Below, one piece after another: positions 1 to 6,157 of a DNA stretch of 13,690 nt. A program made the translations under genes and the position numbers. Within the stretch, counting starts at the first letter, position 1. Each line of letters starts with the position of its first letter. The stretch comes from Campylobacter gracilis (GTDB lineage Bacteria > Campylobacterota > Campylobacteria > Campylobacterales > Campylobacteraceae), in contig NZ_JAHAFS010000026.1 in assembly GCF_018374135.1 (NCBI RefSeq), forward strand, positions 1 through 13,690. The letters are read 5' to 3'. The notes under the pieces were generated by a model. The model saw only the letters and a list, made by a program, of their open reading frames with translations, made no database searches and was not told where the DNA came from.

Positions 1-244
1 CGCATCTTTACATCGGTGCAAATTTTAAAATTTTATGCAGGAGATAAAATTATAAGCCCGTGCAATGCATGAATTCTAAAATTCCACATCGCCTATAAAA
101 TTCCATGCCCCACACGACACATAAATTTTGAGATTTTAAAATTTCACGCCGCAGATAAAATTTAGGAATTCTTTTTGCGGTAAAATTTTAAAACTCTACC
201 GTAAACCCTCTGCCCGCGTGGCGAGCTTCAAATCCGTCTAGAAC
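1..244. other. AT-rich gap with degenerate repeats, no gene seen
   Basis: Non-coding by eye. It holds three degenerate 30-base direct repeats (listed separately). A weak dyad at 178-201 (CGGTA...TACCG around TTTTAAAA) lies about 45 bases past the stop of the pyridoxal kinase gene. It could help end that transcript, but it has no T-tract on the relevant side. Confidence 0.5.
25..165. repeat. Three degenerate 30-bp direct repeats
   Basis: Copies lie at 25-54, 76-105 and 136-165. Each begins (C/T)TAAAATT, has a variable 10-12 base middle (TATGCAGGA, CACATCGCC, CACGCCGCA) and ends with ATAAAATT. Start-to-start distances are 51 and 60 bases. The related motif GATAAAATTTA recurs in other gaps of this window (near 2167, 3241, 9400), so this may be a local cluster of a genome-wide intergenic motif and not a dedicated array. 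Confidence 0.45.
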
Positions 245-1075
245 TTAGATTTTCCTCACCAGCTCGGGGATTATTGCCTCAAAATCCACCCCTTCGTAGT
301 CCTTGCGCTCCTCGTCGCTCATCGTCTCTTTGATCGTGCTTACGACGAAGTCTGCGGCGATGCGAACCGCCGTTTCCAGCGACTTGCCGCGCATTATCGC
401 GCCGAAGGCTACGGCTGCGAAAATATCGCCGGTGCCGTTAAATTTGACCGGCAGCAGCTCGTGAAAATACTCGTTCGTCCTGCCCGTGCGCGCATCGTAG
501 CTAAAAACCCCGCACTGATCGGCGATGTAGCCGATGCCCTTTAAAATAACCTGTCTAGCGCCCAGCTCTCTAAGGCGCGCAAGCAGATCCATGATGAAAT
601 CCCTATCTGCGTCCTCTCGGTACGGCACGCCCGTGATCGCGCAGGCCTCGGTGATATTAGGCGTGATGACGTCGGCCTGGGCGCACAGAAGCGACATCAT
701 GCGAGCAAAATCCTCGTTAAAGCCCGGATAAAACACGCCGTTATCACCCATACAAGGATCGACCAAAATGGTCTTGCCCGCGCCGCCGAAGCTCACAAAT
801 AGCTCACCCATAATCTCTATCTGCGCCGCCGAGCCCAAAAAGCCCGTGTAGATGCCGTCAAACACCACTCCGCGGTCTTTCCAGTGCGCCATGATCGCGC
901 GTATCTGCGAGCTTAGATCGCAAAAGGTGTAGCCCGAAAAGCCCGTATGCATCGATAAAACCGCCGTAGGGATCACGCTCGTGCTCATCCCCATCGCGCT
1001 AAGTATCGGCAAGGCGACGGTCAGCGAAACCTTGCCCACGCAGGATATATCTTGAACGGTAAGAACTTTTTTCAT
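245..1075 (-). CDS. pdxY: Pyridoxal/pyridoxamine kinase, PfkB/ribokinase superfamily
   Basis: Predicted to phosphorylate pyridoxal, pyridoxine or pyridoxamine with ATP in the cytoplasm, the salvage route to pyridoxal 5'-phosphate. The 276-residue protein has the usual size. Seen directly: an N-terminal QDISCVGKVSLTVALPI block, VDPCMGDNG at about 105-113, ITPN at 137-140, and the ATP-binding/catalytic NGTGD loop at 213-217 with D217 as the expected catalytic base. ATG at 1075 is preferred: AGGA lies 6 bases upstream, whereas the in-frame GTG at 1078 would leave only 3. It is divergent from the menA-like gene with about 170 bases between. The N-terminal block resembles Firmicutes pyridoxamine kinases more than E. 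coli PdxY, from memory, so transfer is possible. Whether the preferred substrate is pyridoxal or pyridoxamine cannot be read from the sequence. Confidence 0.9.
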   Translation of the reverse strand: MKKVLTVQDISCVGKVSLTVALPILSAMGMSTSVIPTAVLSMHTGFSGYTFCDLSSQIRAIMAHWKDRGVVFDGIYTGFLGSAAQIEIMGELFVSFGGAGKTILVDPCMGDNGVFYPGFNEDFARMMSLLCAQADVITPNITEACAITGVPYREDADRDFIMDLLARLRELGARQVILKGIGYIADQCGVFSYDARTGRTNEYFHELLPVKFNGTGDIFAAVAFGAIMRGKSLETAVRIAADFVVSTIKETMSDEERKDYEGVDFEAIIPELVRKI

Positions 1076-1100
1076 CACAATTCCTAAAATTTTTGGCTCT

Positions 1101-1106
1101 ATTTTA
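1101..1106 (-). promoter_or_regulatory. Possible -10 box for the pyridoxal kinase gene
   Basis: TAAAAT on the minus strand, preceded by GCGG, about 26 bases from the ATG. Another AT-rich candidate, TATAAAT, lies at 1112-1118. No convincing -35 is seen, which is normal for Campylobacter sigma-70 promoters. Confidence 0.3.
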
Positions 1107-1166
1107 CCGCTATTTATATTAAAAAGGCGAATTTAAATAAAATTTACTCTACGAATAGTCTAAATT

Positions 1167-1172
1167 TATAAT
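1167..1172 (+). promoter_or_regulatory. Possible -10 box for menA
   Basis: Perfect TATAAT, giving a leader of about 69 bases before the ATG at 1248. A second TATAAA at 1226-1231 sits too close to the ribosome site to be the main promoter. Confidence 0.4.
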
Positions 1173-1247
1173 ATTTTTGGCGTTTTTCCGCTAAATTTTA
1201 AGCTGGGTTTGCCGTAAATTCGGCGTATAAATTTAAAAAGGCAAAAA

Positions 1248-2150
1248 ATGATAACCGCAAAAGCTCTTTACGCATCCGCTCGCCTTAGATCGCTACCCCT
1301 TAGCGTCTCGGGCGTGTTGTTAGGCAGCGGCGCGGCATACGGCGCGGGCGTATTTAGAGCGGATATTTTTGCGCTGGCGCTGCTTACGACGCTGCTGTTT
1401 CAGGTGCTAAGCGACTACGCCAACGACTACGGCGACGCGGTAAAGGGCACCGACGACGATGGTAGGCTGGGGCCGCGCCGCGCGATCCAAACGGGGCAGA
1501 TGAGTGCGGCCGAGATGAAGCGCGTCATCGTCGCTACGGCGCTACTTTCTGCATTTTCGAGCCTCGCGCTAAGCGTTTTGGCATTTGGCGAGCGATTTTA
1601 CCTCGTGCTGCTATTTTTGGCACTGGGCGGCGCGTCTATATATGCCGCGATCCGCTACACCGTGGGAGCCGGCGCATACGGCTACAAGGGGCTTGGCGAT
1701 ATTTTCGTGTTTTTGTTTTTCGGGCTTTTGAGCGTGCTGGGCTCGTACTTTTTATACGCACGCTCGCTTGATGCGGCGCTGCTGCTGCCGGCGTGCGCGT
1801 GCGGTATACTAAGCACTGCCGTGCTAAATCTAAACAATATGCGCGATATCCAAAACGACGCGCTCAAGGGCAAACACACGATCCCCGTTCGCATCGGACT
1901 GCGCGTAGCCAAGCGCTACCACTATGCGCTGATCGCGGGCGGAGCGAGTCTGATGCTATGCTACTCGCTTTTGCGGGGCGAGCCGGGCGTAAAACTACTC
2001 TACGTAATTAGCTTTGCGCCGCTTATCAGGCATCTATTTTTCGTATCGAAAGTGCGGGAGTGTCGCGATTTCGACGGGCAGCTAAAGGTCGTCGCGCTCA
2101 GCACATTTACGATGTCGGCGCTGTTTTTTGTCGGGGAAATTTTGGGTTAA
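1248..2150 (+). CDS. menA: 1,4-dihydroxy-2-naphthoate polyprenyltransferase (MenA, UbiA family)
   Basis: An integral membrane prenyltransferase that attaches the polyprenyl tail to 1,4-dihydroxy-2-naphthoate, giving demethylmenaquinone. The 300 residues are the usual length, with about eight or nine hydrophobic segments. The first Asp-rich motif is NDYGD at 59-63, followed by AVKGTDDDGRLGPRRAIQTG, close to the E. coli MenA pattern. YTVG...YGYKGLGDIFV at about 137-154 is also MenA-like. The second Asp-rich motif is NNMRDIQND at 196-204, followed by GKHTIPVRIG. Both motifs bind Mg-diphosphate in the family. AAGG lies 6 bases before the ATG. The gene is divergent from the pyridoxal kinase gene. 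Campylobacterota are usually credited with the futalosine route, whose last prenyl step uses MqnP, so the MenA-type signature deserves attention. A divergent MqnP is the main alternative. Its quinone product would be the electron acceptor for DsbI. Confidence 0.9.
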   Translation: MITAKALYASARLRSLPLSVSGVLLGSGAAYGAGVFRADIFALALLTTLLFQVLSDYANDYGDAVKGTDDDGRLGPRRAIQTGQMSAAEMKRVIVATALLSAFSSLALSVLAFGERFYLVLLFLALGGASIYAAIRYTVGAGAYGYKGLGDIFVFLFFGLLSVLGSYFLYARSLDAALLLPACACGILSTAVLNLNNMRDIQNDALKGKHTIPVRIGLRVAKRYHYALIAGGASLMLCYSLLRGEPGVKLLYVISFAPLIRHLFFVSKVRECRDFDGQLKVVALSTFTMSALFFVGEILG

Positions 2151-2200
2151 TTTTAAACGCCGCGCAGATAAAATTTACGTCGGCACCGCAGCAAAGTCCT

Positions 2201-2225
2201 CTCGCGCAAAAGCGCTTTGTGCGAG
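2201..2225 (+). terminator. Hairpin downstream of menA, possible terminator
   Basis: CTCGCGCAAA and TTTGTGCGAG pair over 10 positions with one G-U wobble around a 5-base loop, AGCGC. The hairpin begins about 50 bases past the menA stop. The sequence after it (TTCTCCT) is pyrimidine-rich but not a pure T-tract, so termination is uncertain. Confidence 0.4.
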
Positions 2226-2577
2226 TTCTCCTAATCTTGCAATCAACCTGCTTGTCGCACAGCAAAGCGTCTGCGGCAAGCTCGCTCAATGAAAACGTCC
2301 ATAGCATATCTCTGTCCGCCTGATAGCTACCGCAATCAAATTTAAGGGGGCAAACTCCAGATCTCCGCGCCGTCTTGTATAGTTAAATTAAGCGAAATAC
2401 CGCTCTTAAGTCCATACAAGCCCCATCACACCATGCTTTAATTGCCGTTTTGACGGCAGGTCGCCCGACTTTTGCGTCAAATTTAAAAACTAGAGCATTA
2501 ATTCTACAAACGACCCGCGTGTTTGGCGCGGTAAGTTTTATGCTTATTGCACGGGCGGCAGCTCGCACCGCAAATGC

Positions 2578-2682
2578 TGCTTTAGCCCTACTTTTAAGCC
2601 CTCACACATTCTAAAATTTATCCATCCCTTCGGCTTTGATTGCTTTAGCCCTATTTTGAGCCCTCGCGTCGCTAAAATTTTA
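2578..2682. repeat. Imperfect direct repeat, two copies about 42 bp
   Basis: Copies at 2578-2620 and 2641-2682 share TGCTTTAGCCCTA, a TTTT-AGCCCTC block and a CTAAAATTT block, with a start-to-start offset of 63 bases. No frame reads through both copies convincingly. This could be an old tandem duplication or an intergenic repeat family. Confidence 0.5.
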
Positions 2683-2748
2683 CTAAATTTTACGCACTGC
2701 CTCTTTGAAACGACGCTTGCGAAACCATATCTCCCTACGCATAGCCCC

Positions 2749-3037
2749 TTAAAACTCGAAGCAATCTTGCACGTTGCTTAGAACTTCGCAGCCGCAATAC
2801 CCACCGTTTTGCTCGCAAAAGTCCAAGACTGCCGTCTCGTTCGGCGCACGGCGGGCTCGCAAAAACTCCAGCGTGAGCCTATGCGTGCCGTCGCAGCCAC
2901 GATGCGCCAAGCCCTCGCCTAAGAACTCAAATAGTCTCTCAAACTCCGCCCTACTCATCGGCAGGCTCTTTTCAAATGCATCTCGCTGCCGCTGCGCCGC
3001 GAGCTTTATGAGTTCCTTTTTTTCTAGATTTTTCCAT
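2749..3037 (-). pseudogene. DUF2695 family protein, start and body in different frames
   Basis: Small protein of unknown function. The intact body (69 residues from an internal ATG at 2958) shows CDGTHRLTLEFL and NGGYCGCEVLSNV, the Cys/His pattern I associate with DUF2695. The frame stays open upstream of that ATG and encodes a plausible N-terminus ending KSLP, but it has no start codon before an in-frame TAA. An ATG at 3037 has an ideal AAAGGAG 5 bases before it, yet reads into a TGA after 21 codons. The two frames would join if the A7 tract (T7 at 3017-3023 on the plus strand) had six A residues, giving 95 residues starting MEKSRKKELIKLAAQ. So this is a frameshift, a switchable tract, a slippage-expressed gene or a sequencing error. 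Translation from the internal ATG, with a weak AAGAG upstream, is a further option. The start at 3037 overlaps the end of the small ORF upstream. Confidence 0.7.
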
Positions 3038-3185
3038 TATTTCTCCTTTGCTGCGCCGCCTTGCCGCACGGATATCCTTTGGGCGCATTAACCTCATACC
3101 CGTCGTCCCCTGCCCCAAGCGGCATGCAAATTTCATCCAGACCGTGCACTAGCTCGTCTATACCGAAATAATCCTTATTAATTTT
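3024..3185 (-). CDS. Unrecognised short ORF without a standard start codon
   Basis: A minus-strand open frame between a TAA at 3186-3188 and a TAG at 3024-3026. Its codon use looks like real coding sequence of this genome. It includes GIDELVHGLDEICMPLG and APKGYPCGK. There is a TATAAT at 3199-3204 and an AAGGA at 3172-3176, but no ATG, GTG or TTG follows at proper spacing. In-frame options are ATT at 3182, ATA at 3161, GTG at 3149 and ATG at 3125 (33 residues). Its end overlaps the DUF2695 ATG by 14 bases, as in a translationally coupled pair. The family is not recognised. It could be a real gene using a rare start, or a decayed gene whose start was lost. Confidence 0.35.
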   Translation of the reverse strand, partial: KINKDYFGIDELVHGLDEICMPLGAGDDGYEVNAPKGYPCGKAAQQRRNNGKI

Positions 3186-3198
3186 TTAGCAGAGCGAA

Positions 3199-3204
3199 AT
3201 TATA
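3199..3204 (-). promoter_or_regulatory. Possible -10 box for the short ORF/DUF2695 pair
   Basis: TATAAT on the minus strand, about 25 bases before the AAGGA that precedes the short ORF. Its position suggests one transcript for both small reading frames. Confidence 0.4.
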
Positions 3205-3321
3205 GCAAAAGCAGAGCGCGAAATCGCAAATCCGCATGATTAAATTTTATCTAGAACAAAGAGCTATATTTTCGGCTAAATTTTGCCGTACCGAGGGATA
3301 AAATTTGGCAAATATCAGATG

Positions 3322-3350
3322 AAATTCTATCGAGTAGATGTGTAGAATTT
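3322..3350. repeat. 8-bp inverted repeat
   Basis: AAATTCTA at 3322-3329 and TAGAATTT at 3343-3350 are perfect complements with a 13-base spacer. The dyad lies just beyond the assT1 terminator and upstream of the small-gene promoter. Its function is unknown. Confidence 0.35.
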
Positions 3351-3361
3351 AACCATAAACT

Positions 3362-3395
3362 AAAACAAAGGCGGCCGCGCCCGAAACACGACCGC
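3362..3395 (-). terminator. Rho-independent terminator of assT1
   Basis: Read on the minus strand, GCGGTCG (3389-3395) pairs with CGGCCGC (3371-3377) using one U-G wobble, and CTTTGTTTT follows directly. It starts 15 bases past the assT1 stop. Confidence 0.6.
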
Positions 3396-3409
3396 TAAAT
3401 TTTAAAATT

Positions 3410-5257
3410 TTACTTCTCAAACGCCTTTTCTAGGCTAAACGGAAACGCCTGATAGCCCATCGCATTGGTCATTTTGATTTCGATTGACGGCTCTTTTGCG
3501 CCCCATTCAAACTCGTTGATATGAGGGCTAGGCACGCCGACCGGACGGCCTTTGGCGATGTCAAACTGCATGCCCGCGACCGCTGAGTAAACCATCACGC
3601 TATCAAGGTCGTCTTGATACTGTGCGAGCGAAGTGACCGAGCTGTACCACTCGCTGCCGCGCTGTTTGCCGTATTCCCATACTTGCTCGACGGTCTTGGC
3701 GTTCTCATCGATTTTATAGACGACCGCGCGGGAGTATTTCATACCCGCCATCGCAGGTTGCTCCATACCGCGTGTGTCGCCGTTATCAAAGACGGTGAGA
3801 TATACGACGCCCTTTTTGGACTTGCTATCGATGCGAAATGCCGTATGCTGCGTCCACTGCCAGTCAAATCCGCCCTTCTCGCTCTCATATCCCGGGCATT
3901 TTGAGTACTCGTCCTCGCAGACGATCTTTTTGCCGTCTTTATCTACAGGCTGGAGCAAATAGCCCTTAAATTCGTCCTTCCAGCCTTTGTGCGCGCCCAT
4001 TATCCACTTGATCTTTTTGTCGCGGCCGATCTTAATGACGGCGTCTTGGTGGCGGCTGGAGATGATGATACTATCGTCGCTTGGATCGTAATCCACGCTA
4101 TTTACGTGCGCCCAGTTGCGTCCGGGGCCCGAACCCACGATGTCGCCCCATTTTTCGTTCATATCCATCGCGGCTAACTCGTCTGCGCTTGCGGTGTGCC
4201 CCGCCTTTTTAGCGTCGATATTTAGGCACACCGCGCCCTGATCGAGCGTTTTTAGCACGATGTCGCGGTACGGATCTAAAATTTCATACAGCCTAAAATC
4301 GTCCACGACGTTGCCGTCTCTATCGACCTCGATGATGACGTCGCGGATCGTGCGGACGTTTTTACCGTCGGCGCGTTTATAGTTGGCGTTTGCCGCGCGC
4401 AGGAAGTAGTGTCCGTTTTGCGCAACGTCTAGCGAGTGCGAGAAGTCGTTGTAGCCTACAGGTAGCTCGCGGTTAAAGATTTCGCGGCCCATTATGTCGT
4501 ATTTTGCGTATCTTTGGCCGTAGCCCCACGTCATCGCGCCGTCGTCGTTTTGTTTAAAGCCCATCATAACGCCCGCACTAAACGGCTGTTTGAGGTCGTA
4601 AATTTTACTAGGTTCTAGATACCAGCGCACCTCGCCTTTGGTGTCTAGGATGAAGTTGTTCGGGCTGTAGTTCCACTCGATCGCGCCGCCTGCGGGGTTG
4701 TTCCACACGACTTTGGTGCCCTTGCCGGTTTTATTTACGAAGTTATTTACGTAGTAGAGGCGGTTGGCGAATTTCGCGCTCGGAGCCTTCACGACTTCGA
4801 TTTTATCAAACAGCGCGCCCTTTTGAGACGGCATGCCAGAGCTCTCTAGATAAATCGCAGGCGCGTAAATTTTATAGCTTTCTTTTACGTGCTCGGTTTG
4901 GCCCTTATAAATTTTATCGTACTCGACCTCGACGGTGTTTTGATAGTCGGGGTAGAGCCCGAAAACCGGGATTCCTCCGTGCGTACGAAGGTGCTTGTCG
5001 GCGACCTTATAGCTGATAACCTGACCGCCCGGTTTTGGCACGATAGTGACTTTTGCGTTTGCCAGCGTGTAGCCGCCGTTTTTGATAACCGCCGTTAGAG
5101 GCGCGATGTCGTATGGATTAACGACTACTTCGCCGATCTTGCCCGGAATGCCGTAGTCTATGTGCGCGCCGCTAGGTCCGCCGATAGCCAGCGCAGCCGT
5201 GCTTAGACCGCCTAAAAGCGCCGCAGCTAGTGCAAACGAAGAAAGAGTTCGCTTCAT
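3410..5257 (-). CDS. assT: Periplasmic aryl-sulfate sulfotransferase (copy 1)
   Basis: Transfers a sulfuryl group from an aryl sulfate donor to a phenolic acceptor without PAPS, through a sulfo-histidine intermediate, in the periplasm. The 615 residues are the family length. The signal peptide spans residues 1-24, ending AALA. The N-terminal beta domain reaches about residue 130 and a beta-propeller follows. Catalytic residues by motif: H274 (FSHSLD), H384 (NWAHVNS), R402 (SSRHQ) and H471 (WTQHTAF), the last being the expected sulfated histidine. C447 and C454 form a close pair just before H471, matching the disulfide that DsbL makes in E. coli AssT. C344 would be unpaired. AAGGAG lies 6 bases before the ATG. 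The gene is divergent from dsbL-dsbI, which supports dedicated oxidation. In Campylobacter jejuni the related gene is called astA. Natural donor and acceptor are unknown. Confidence 0.96.
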   Translation of the reverse strand: MKRTLSSFALAAALLGGLSTAALAIGGPSGAHIDYGIPGKIGEVVVNPYDIAPLTAVIKNGGYTLANAKVTIVPKPGGQVISYKVADKHLRTHGGIPVFGLYPDYQNTVEVEYDKIYKGQTEHVKESYKIYAPAIYLESSGMPSQKGALFDKIEVVKAPSAKFANRLYYVNNFVNKTGKGTKVVWNNPAGGAIEWNYSPNNFILDTKGEVRWYLEPSKIYDLKQPFSAGVMMGFKQNDDGAMTWGYGQRYAKYDIMGREIFNRELPVGYNDFSHSLDVAQNGHYFLRAANANYKRADGKNVRTIRDVIIEVDRDGNVVDDFRLYEILDPYRDIVLKTLDQGAVCLNIDAKKAGHTASADELAAMDMNEKWGDIVGSGPGRNWAHVNSVDYDPSDDSIIISSRHQDAVIKIGRDKKIKWIMGAHKGWKDEFKGYLLQPVDKDGKKIVCEDEYSKCPGYESEKGGFDWQWTQHTAFRIDSKSKKGVVYLTVFDNGDTRGMEQPAMAGMKYSRAVVYKIDENAKTVEQVWEYGKQRGSEWYSSVTSLAQYQDDLDSVMVYSAVAGMQFDIAKGRPVGVPSPHINEFEWGAKEPSIEIKMTNAMGYQAFPFSLEKAFEK

Positions 5258-5342
5258 CTTATTCTCCTTTGAATTGGTTTGATATCGTAATTTTAATCAA
5301 CCTCGCTAACGTAGAAATCACGCGTTTATTAAAACTTGCTTA

Positions 5343-5348
5343 ATTATA
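5343..5348 (-). promoter_or_regulatory. Likely -10 box of assT1
   Basis: TATAAT on the minus strand inside a T-rich stretch, giving a leader of about 80 bases. The inverted repeat at 5361-5386 begins 12 bases upstream, across the -35 region. Confidence 0.5.
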
Positions 5349-5360
5349 AAAAATAATTTC

Positions 5361-5386
5361 AAATTTTGGCTTTTATGCCAAAATTT
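5361..5386. promoter_or_regulatory. 10-bp inverted repeat, candidate operator between assT1 and dsbL
   Basis: AAATTTTGGC, a 6-base spacer TTTTAT, then GCCAAAATTT: perfect arms. It overlaps the assT1 -35 region and lies about 80-100 bases upstream of the likely dsbL start site, so a bound regulator could act on both directions. The neighbouring OmpR-type regulator is one candidate, but OmpR-family sites are usually direct repeats, so another factor is possible. Confidence 0.45.
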
Positions 5387-5450
5387 AGTCGAAATTTTAT
5401 AAATTTAATCTAAAATTTATCTTAGCGTGAGTTCTGCGGCGGCGAGAGGA

Positions 5451-5458
5451 TATAAAAT
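5451..5458 (+). promoter_or_regulatory. Likely -10 box of dsbL-dsbI
   Basis: TATAAAAT (as TATAAA at 5451 or TAAAAT at 5453) about 33-36 bases before the ATG, giving a leader of about 28 bases that includes AAGGAG. Confidence 0.45.
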
Positions 5459-5491
5459 TAACGCAAACAAAATCATTTTAAGGAGCATCCC

Positions 5492-6148
5492 ATGAACCTA
5501 CTTTCTAAATTTAGCAAAGGCTTTTTAGCCGTAGCGATGTTTGGCGCCCTTAGCGCATCCGCGTTTACCGAGGGCGAGGACTACGTAAAGCTCGAAAAAC
5601 CGCTATCAGTCGAGCAAAACACGCTAGTTAAGGTCTTTAGCTACGCATGCCCGTTTTGCTACAAATACGACAAAACCGTAACGCCGAAGGTCTTAGAAAA
5701 GGTCGCGGGGCTAAAATACGTGCCGTTTCATCTAAAAACCAAAGGCGAATACGGCGAGGCGGCGAGTAAAATTTTTGCCGTCTTAGTCGTGATGGACGAG
5801 GAAAAAGGCGTGAGTCTGCTAGATAAAAACTCGCTGTTTAAAAAGGCTAAATTTGCCTACTACAAAGCCTATCACGATCAAAAGCAGCGCTGGAGCGACG
5901 GCAAGGACGAGGCTGCGTTTTTAAAGACGGGGCTTGATGCGGCGGGTATCAGCGAAGCGGACTATCAAAAAAAGCTAGAGGACCCAAAGGTCGCCGAACT
6001 GCTTAAAAAATGGGACGAGAGCTACGACGTAGCCAAGATCCAGGGCGTGCCGGCGTTTGTCGTAAACGGCAAATACCTCATCATGACGAAGTCCATCAGC
6101 TCCATCGACGGCATGGCGCAGTTGATCGAAGAACTGCTCAAAAAATAG
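5492..6148 (+). CDS. dsbL: DsbA-family thiol oxidase, DsbL type (CPFC active site)
   Basis: A periplasmic dithiol oxidase that introduces disulfides, expected here to act on AssT. The signal peptide is residues 1-24 (ending SASA). The thioredoxin fold carries the CPFC active site at 53-56 and the cis-Pro loop GVP with P187. The CPFC pair, different from the CPHC of general DsbA, is what I recall for E. coli DsbL, the AssT-specific oxidase. The 218 residues fit the family. AAGGAG lies 6 bases before the ATG. dsbI follows after 9 bases, so the two form one operon, divergent from assT1. It resembles the second DsbA-family protein at 9491-10141 along its length (shared HLKTKG, KFKKAKFA-like, GVPAFVV and GKYL blocks), which suggests duplication. 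Specificity for AssT is inferred from context and active site. Confidence 0.92.
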   Translation: MNLLSKFSKGFLAVAMFGALSASAFTEGEDYVKLEKPLSVEQNTLVKVFSYACPFCYKYDKTVTPKVLEKVAGLKYVPFHLKTKGEYGEAASKIFAVLVVMDEEKGVSLLDKNSLFKKAKFAYYKAYHDQKQRWSDGKDEAAFLKTGLDAAGISEADYQKKLEDPKVAELLKKWDESYDVAKIQGVPAFVVNGKYLIMTKSISSIDGMAQLIEELLKK

Positions 6149-6157
6149 GGCGCGGGC

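Larger units (their letters stand above)
2151..2748. other. Long intergenic region, no supported gene
   Basis: About 600 bases between menA and the DUF2695 remnant. It contains the hairpin at 2201-2225, a small dyad at 2443-2458 (TGCCGT, loop TTTG, ACGGCA) and an imperfect 63-base-period direct repeat near 2578-2682. Short open frames exist on both strands but have no ribosome site and no recognisable motif. It may be decayed coding sequence. Confidence 0.5.

Noticed and set aside
25..165. CRISPR array
   Set aside because: The repeats are degenerate and AT-rich with uneven spacing, only three copies, and no cas gene is near.
2060..2323. Plus-strand open frame overlapping the end of menA
   Set aside because: Starts deep inside menA in another frame and its tail has no protein features; a shadow frame.
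2383..2568. 61-codon minus-strand open frame in the 2151-2748 gap
   Set aside because: No ribosome site, no motif, and no codon pattern like the neighbouring genes. Not enough to call a gene.
3017..3023. DnaX-type -1 slippery heptamer explaining the DUF2695 break
   Set aside because: The A7-G tract resembles A-AAA-AAG, but joining the frames needs a +1 (or -2) shift, so classical -1 slippage does not fit. Loss of one A in RNA or DNA does.
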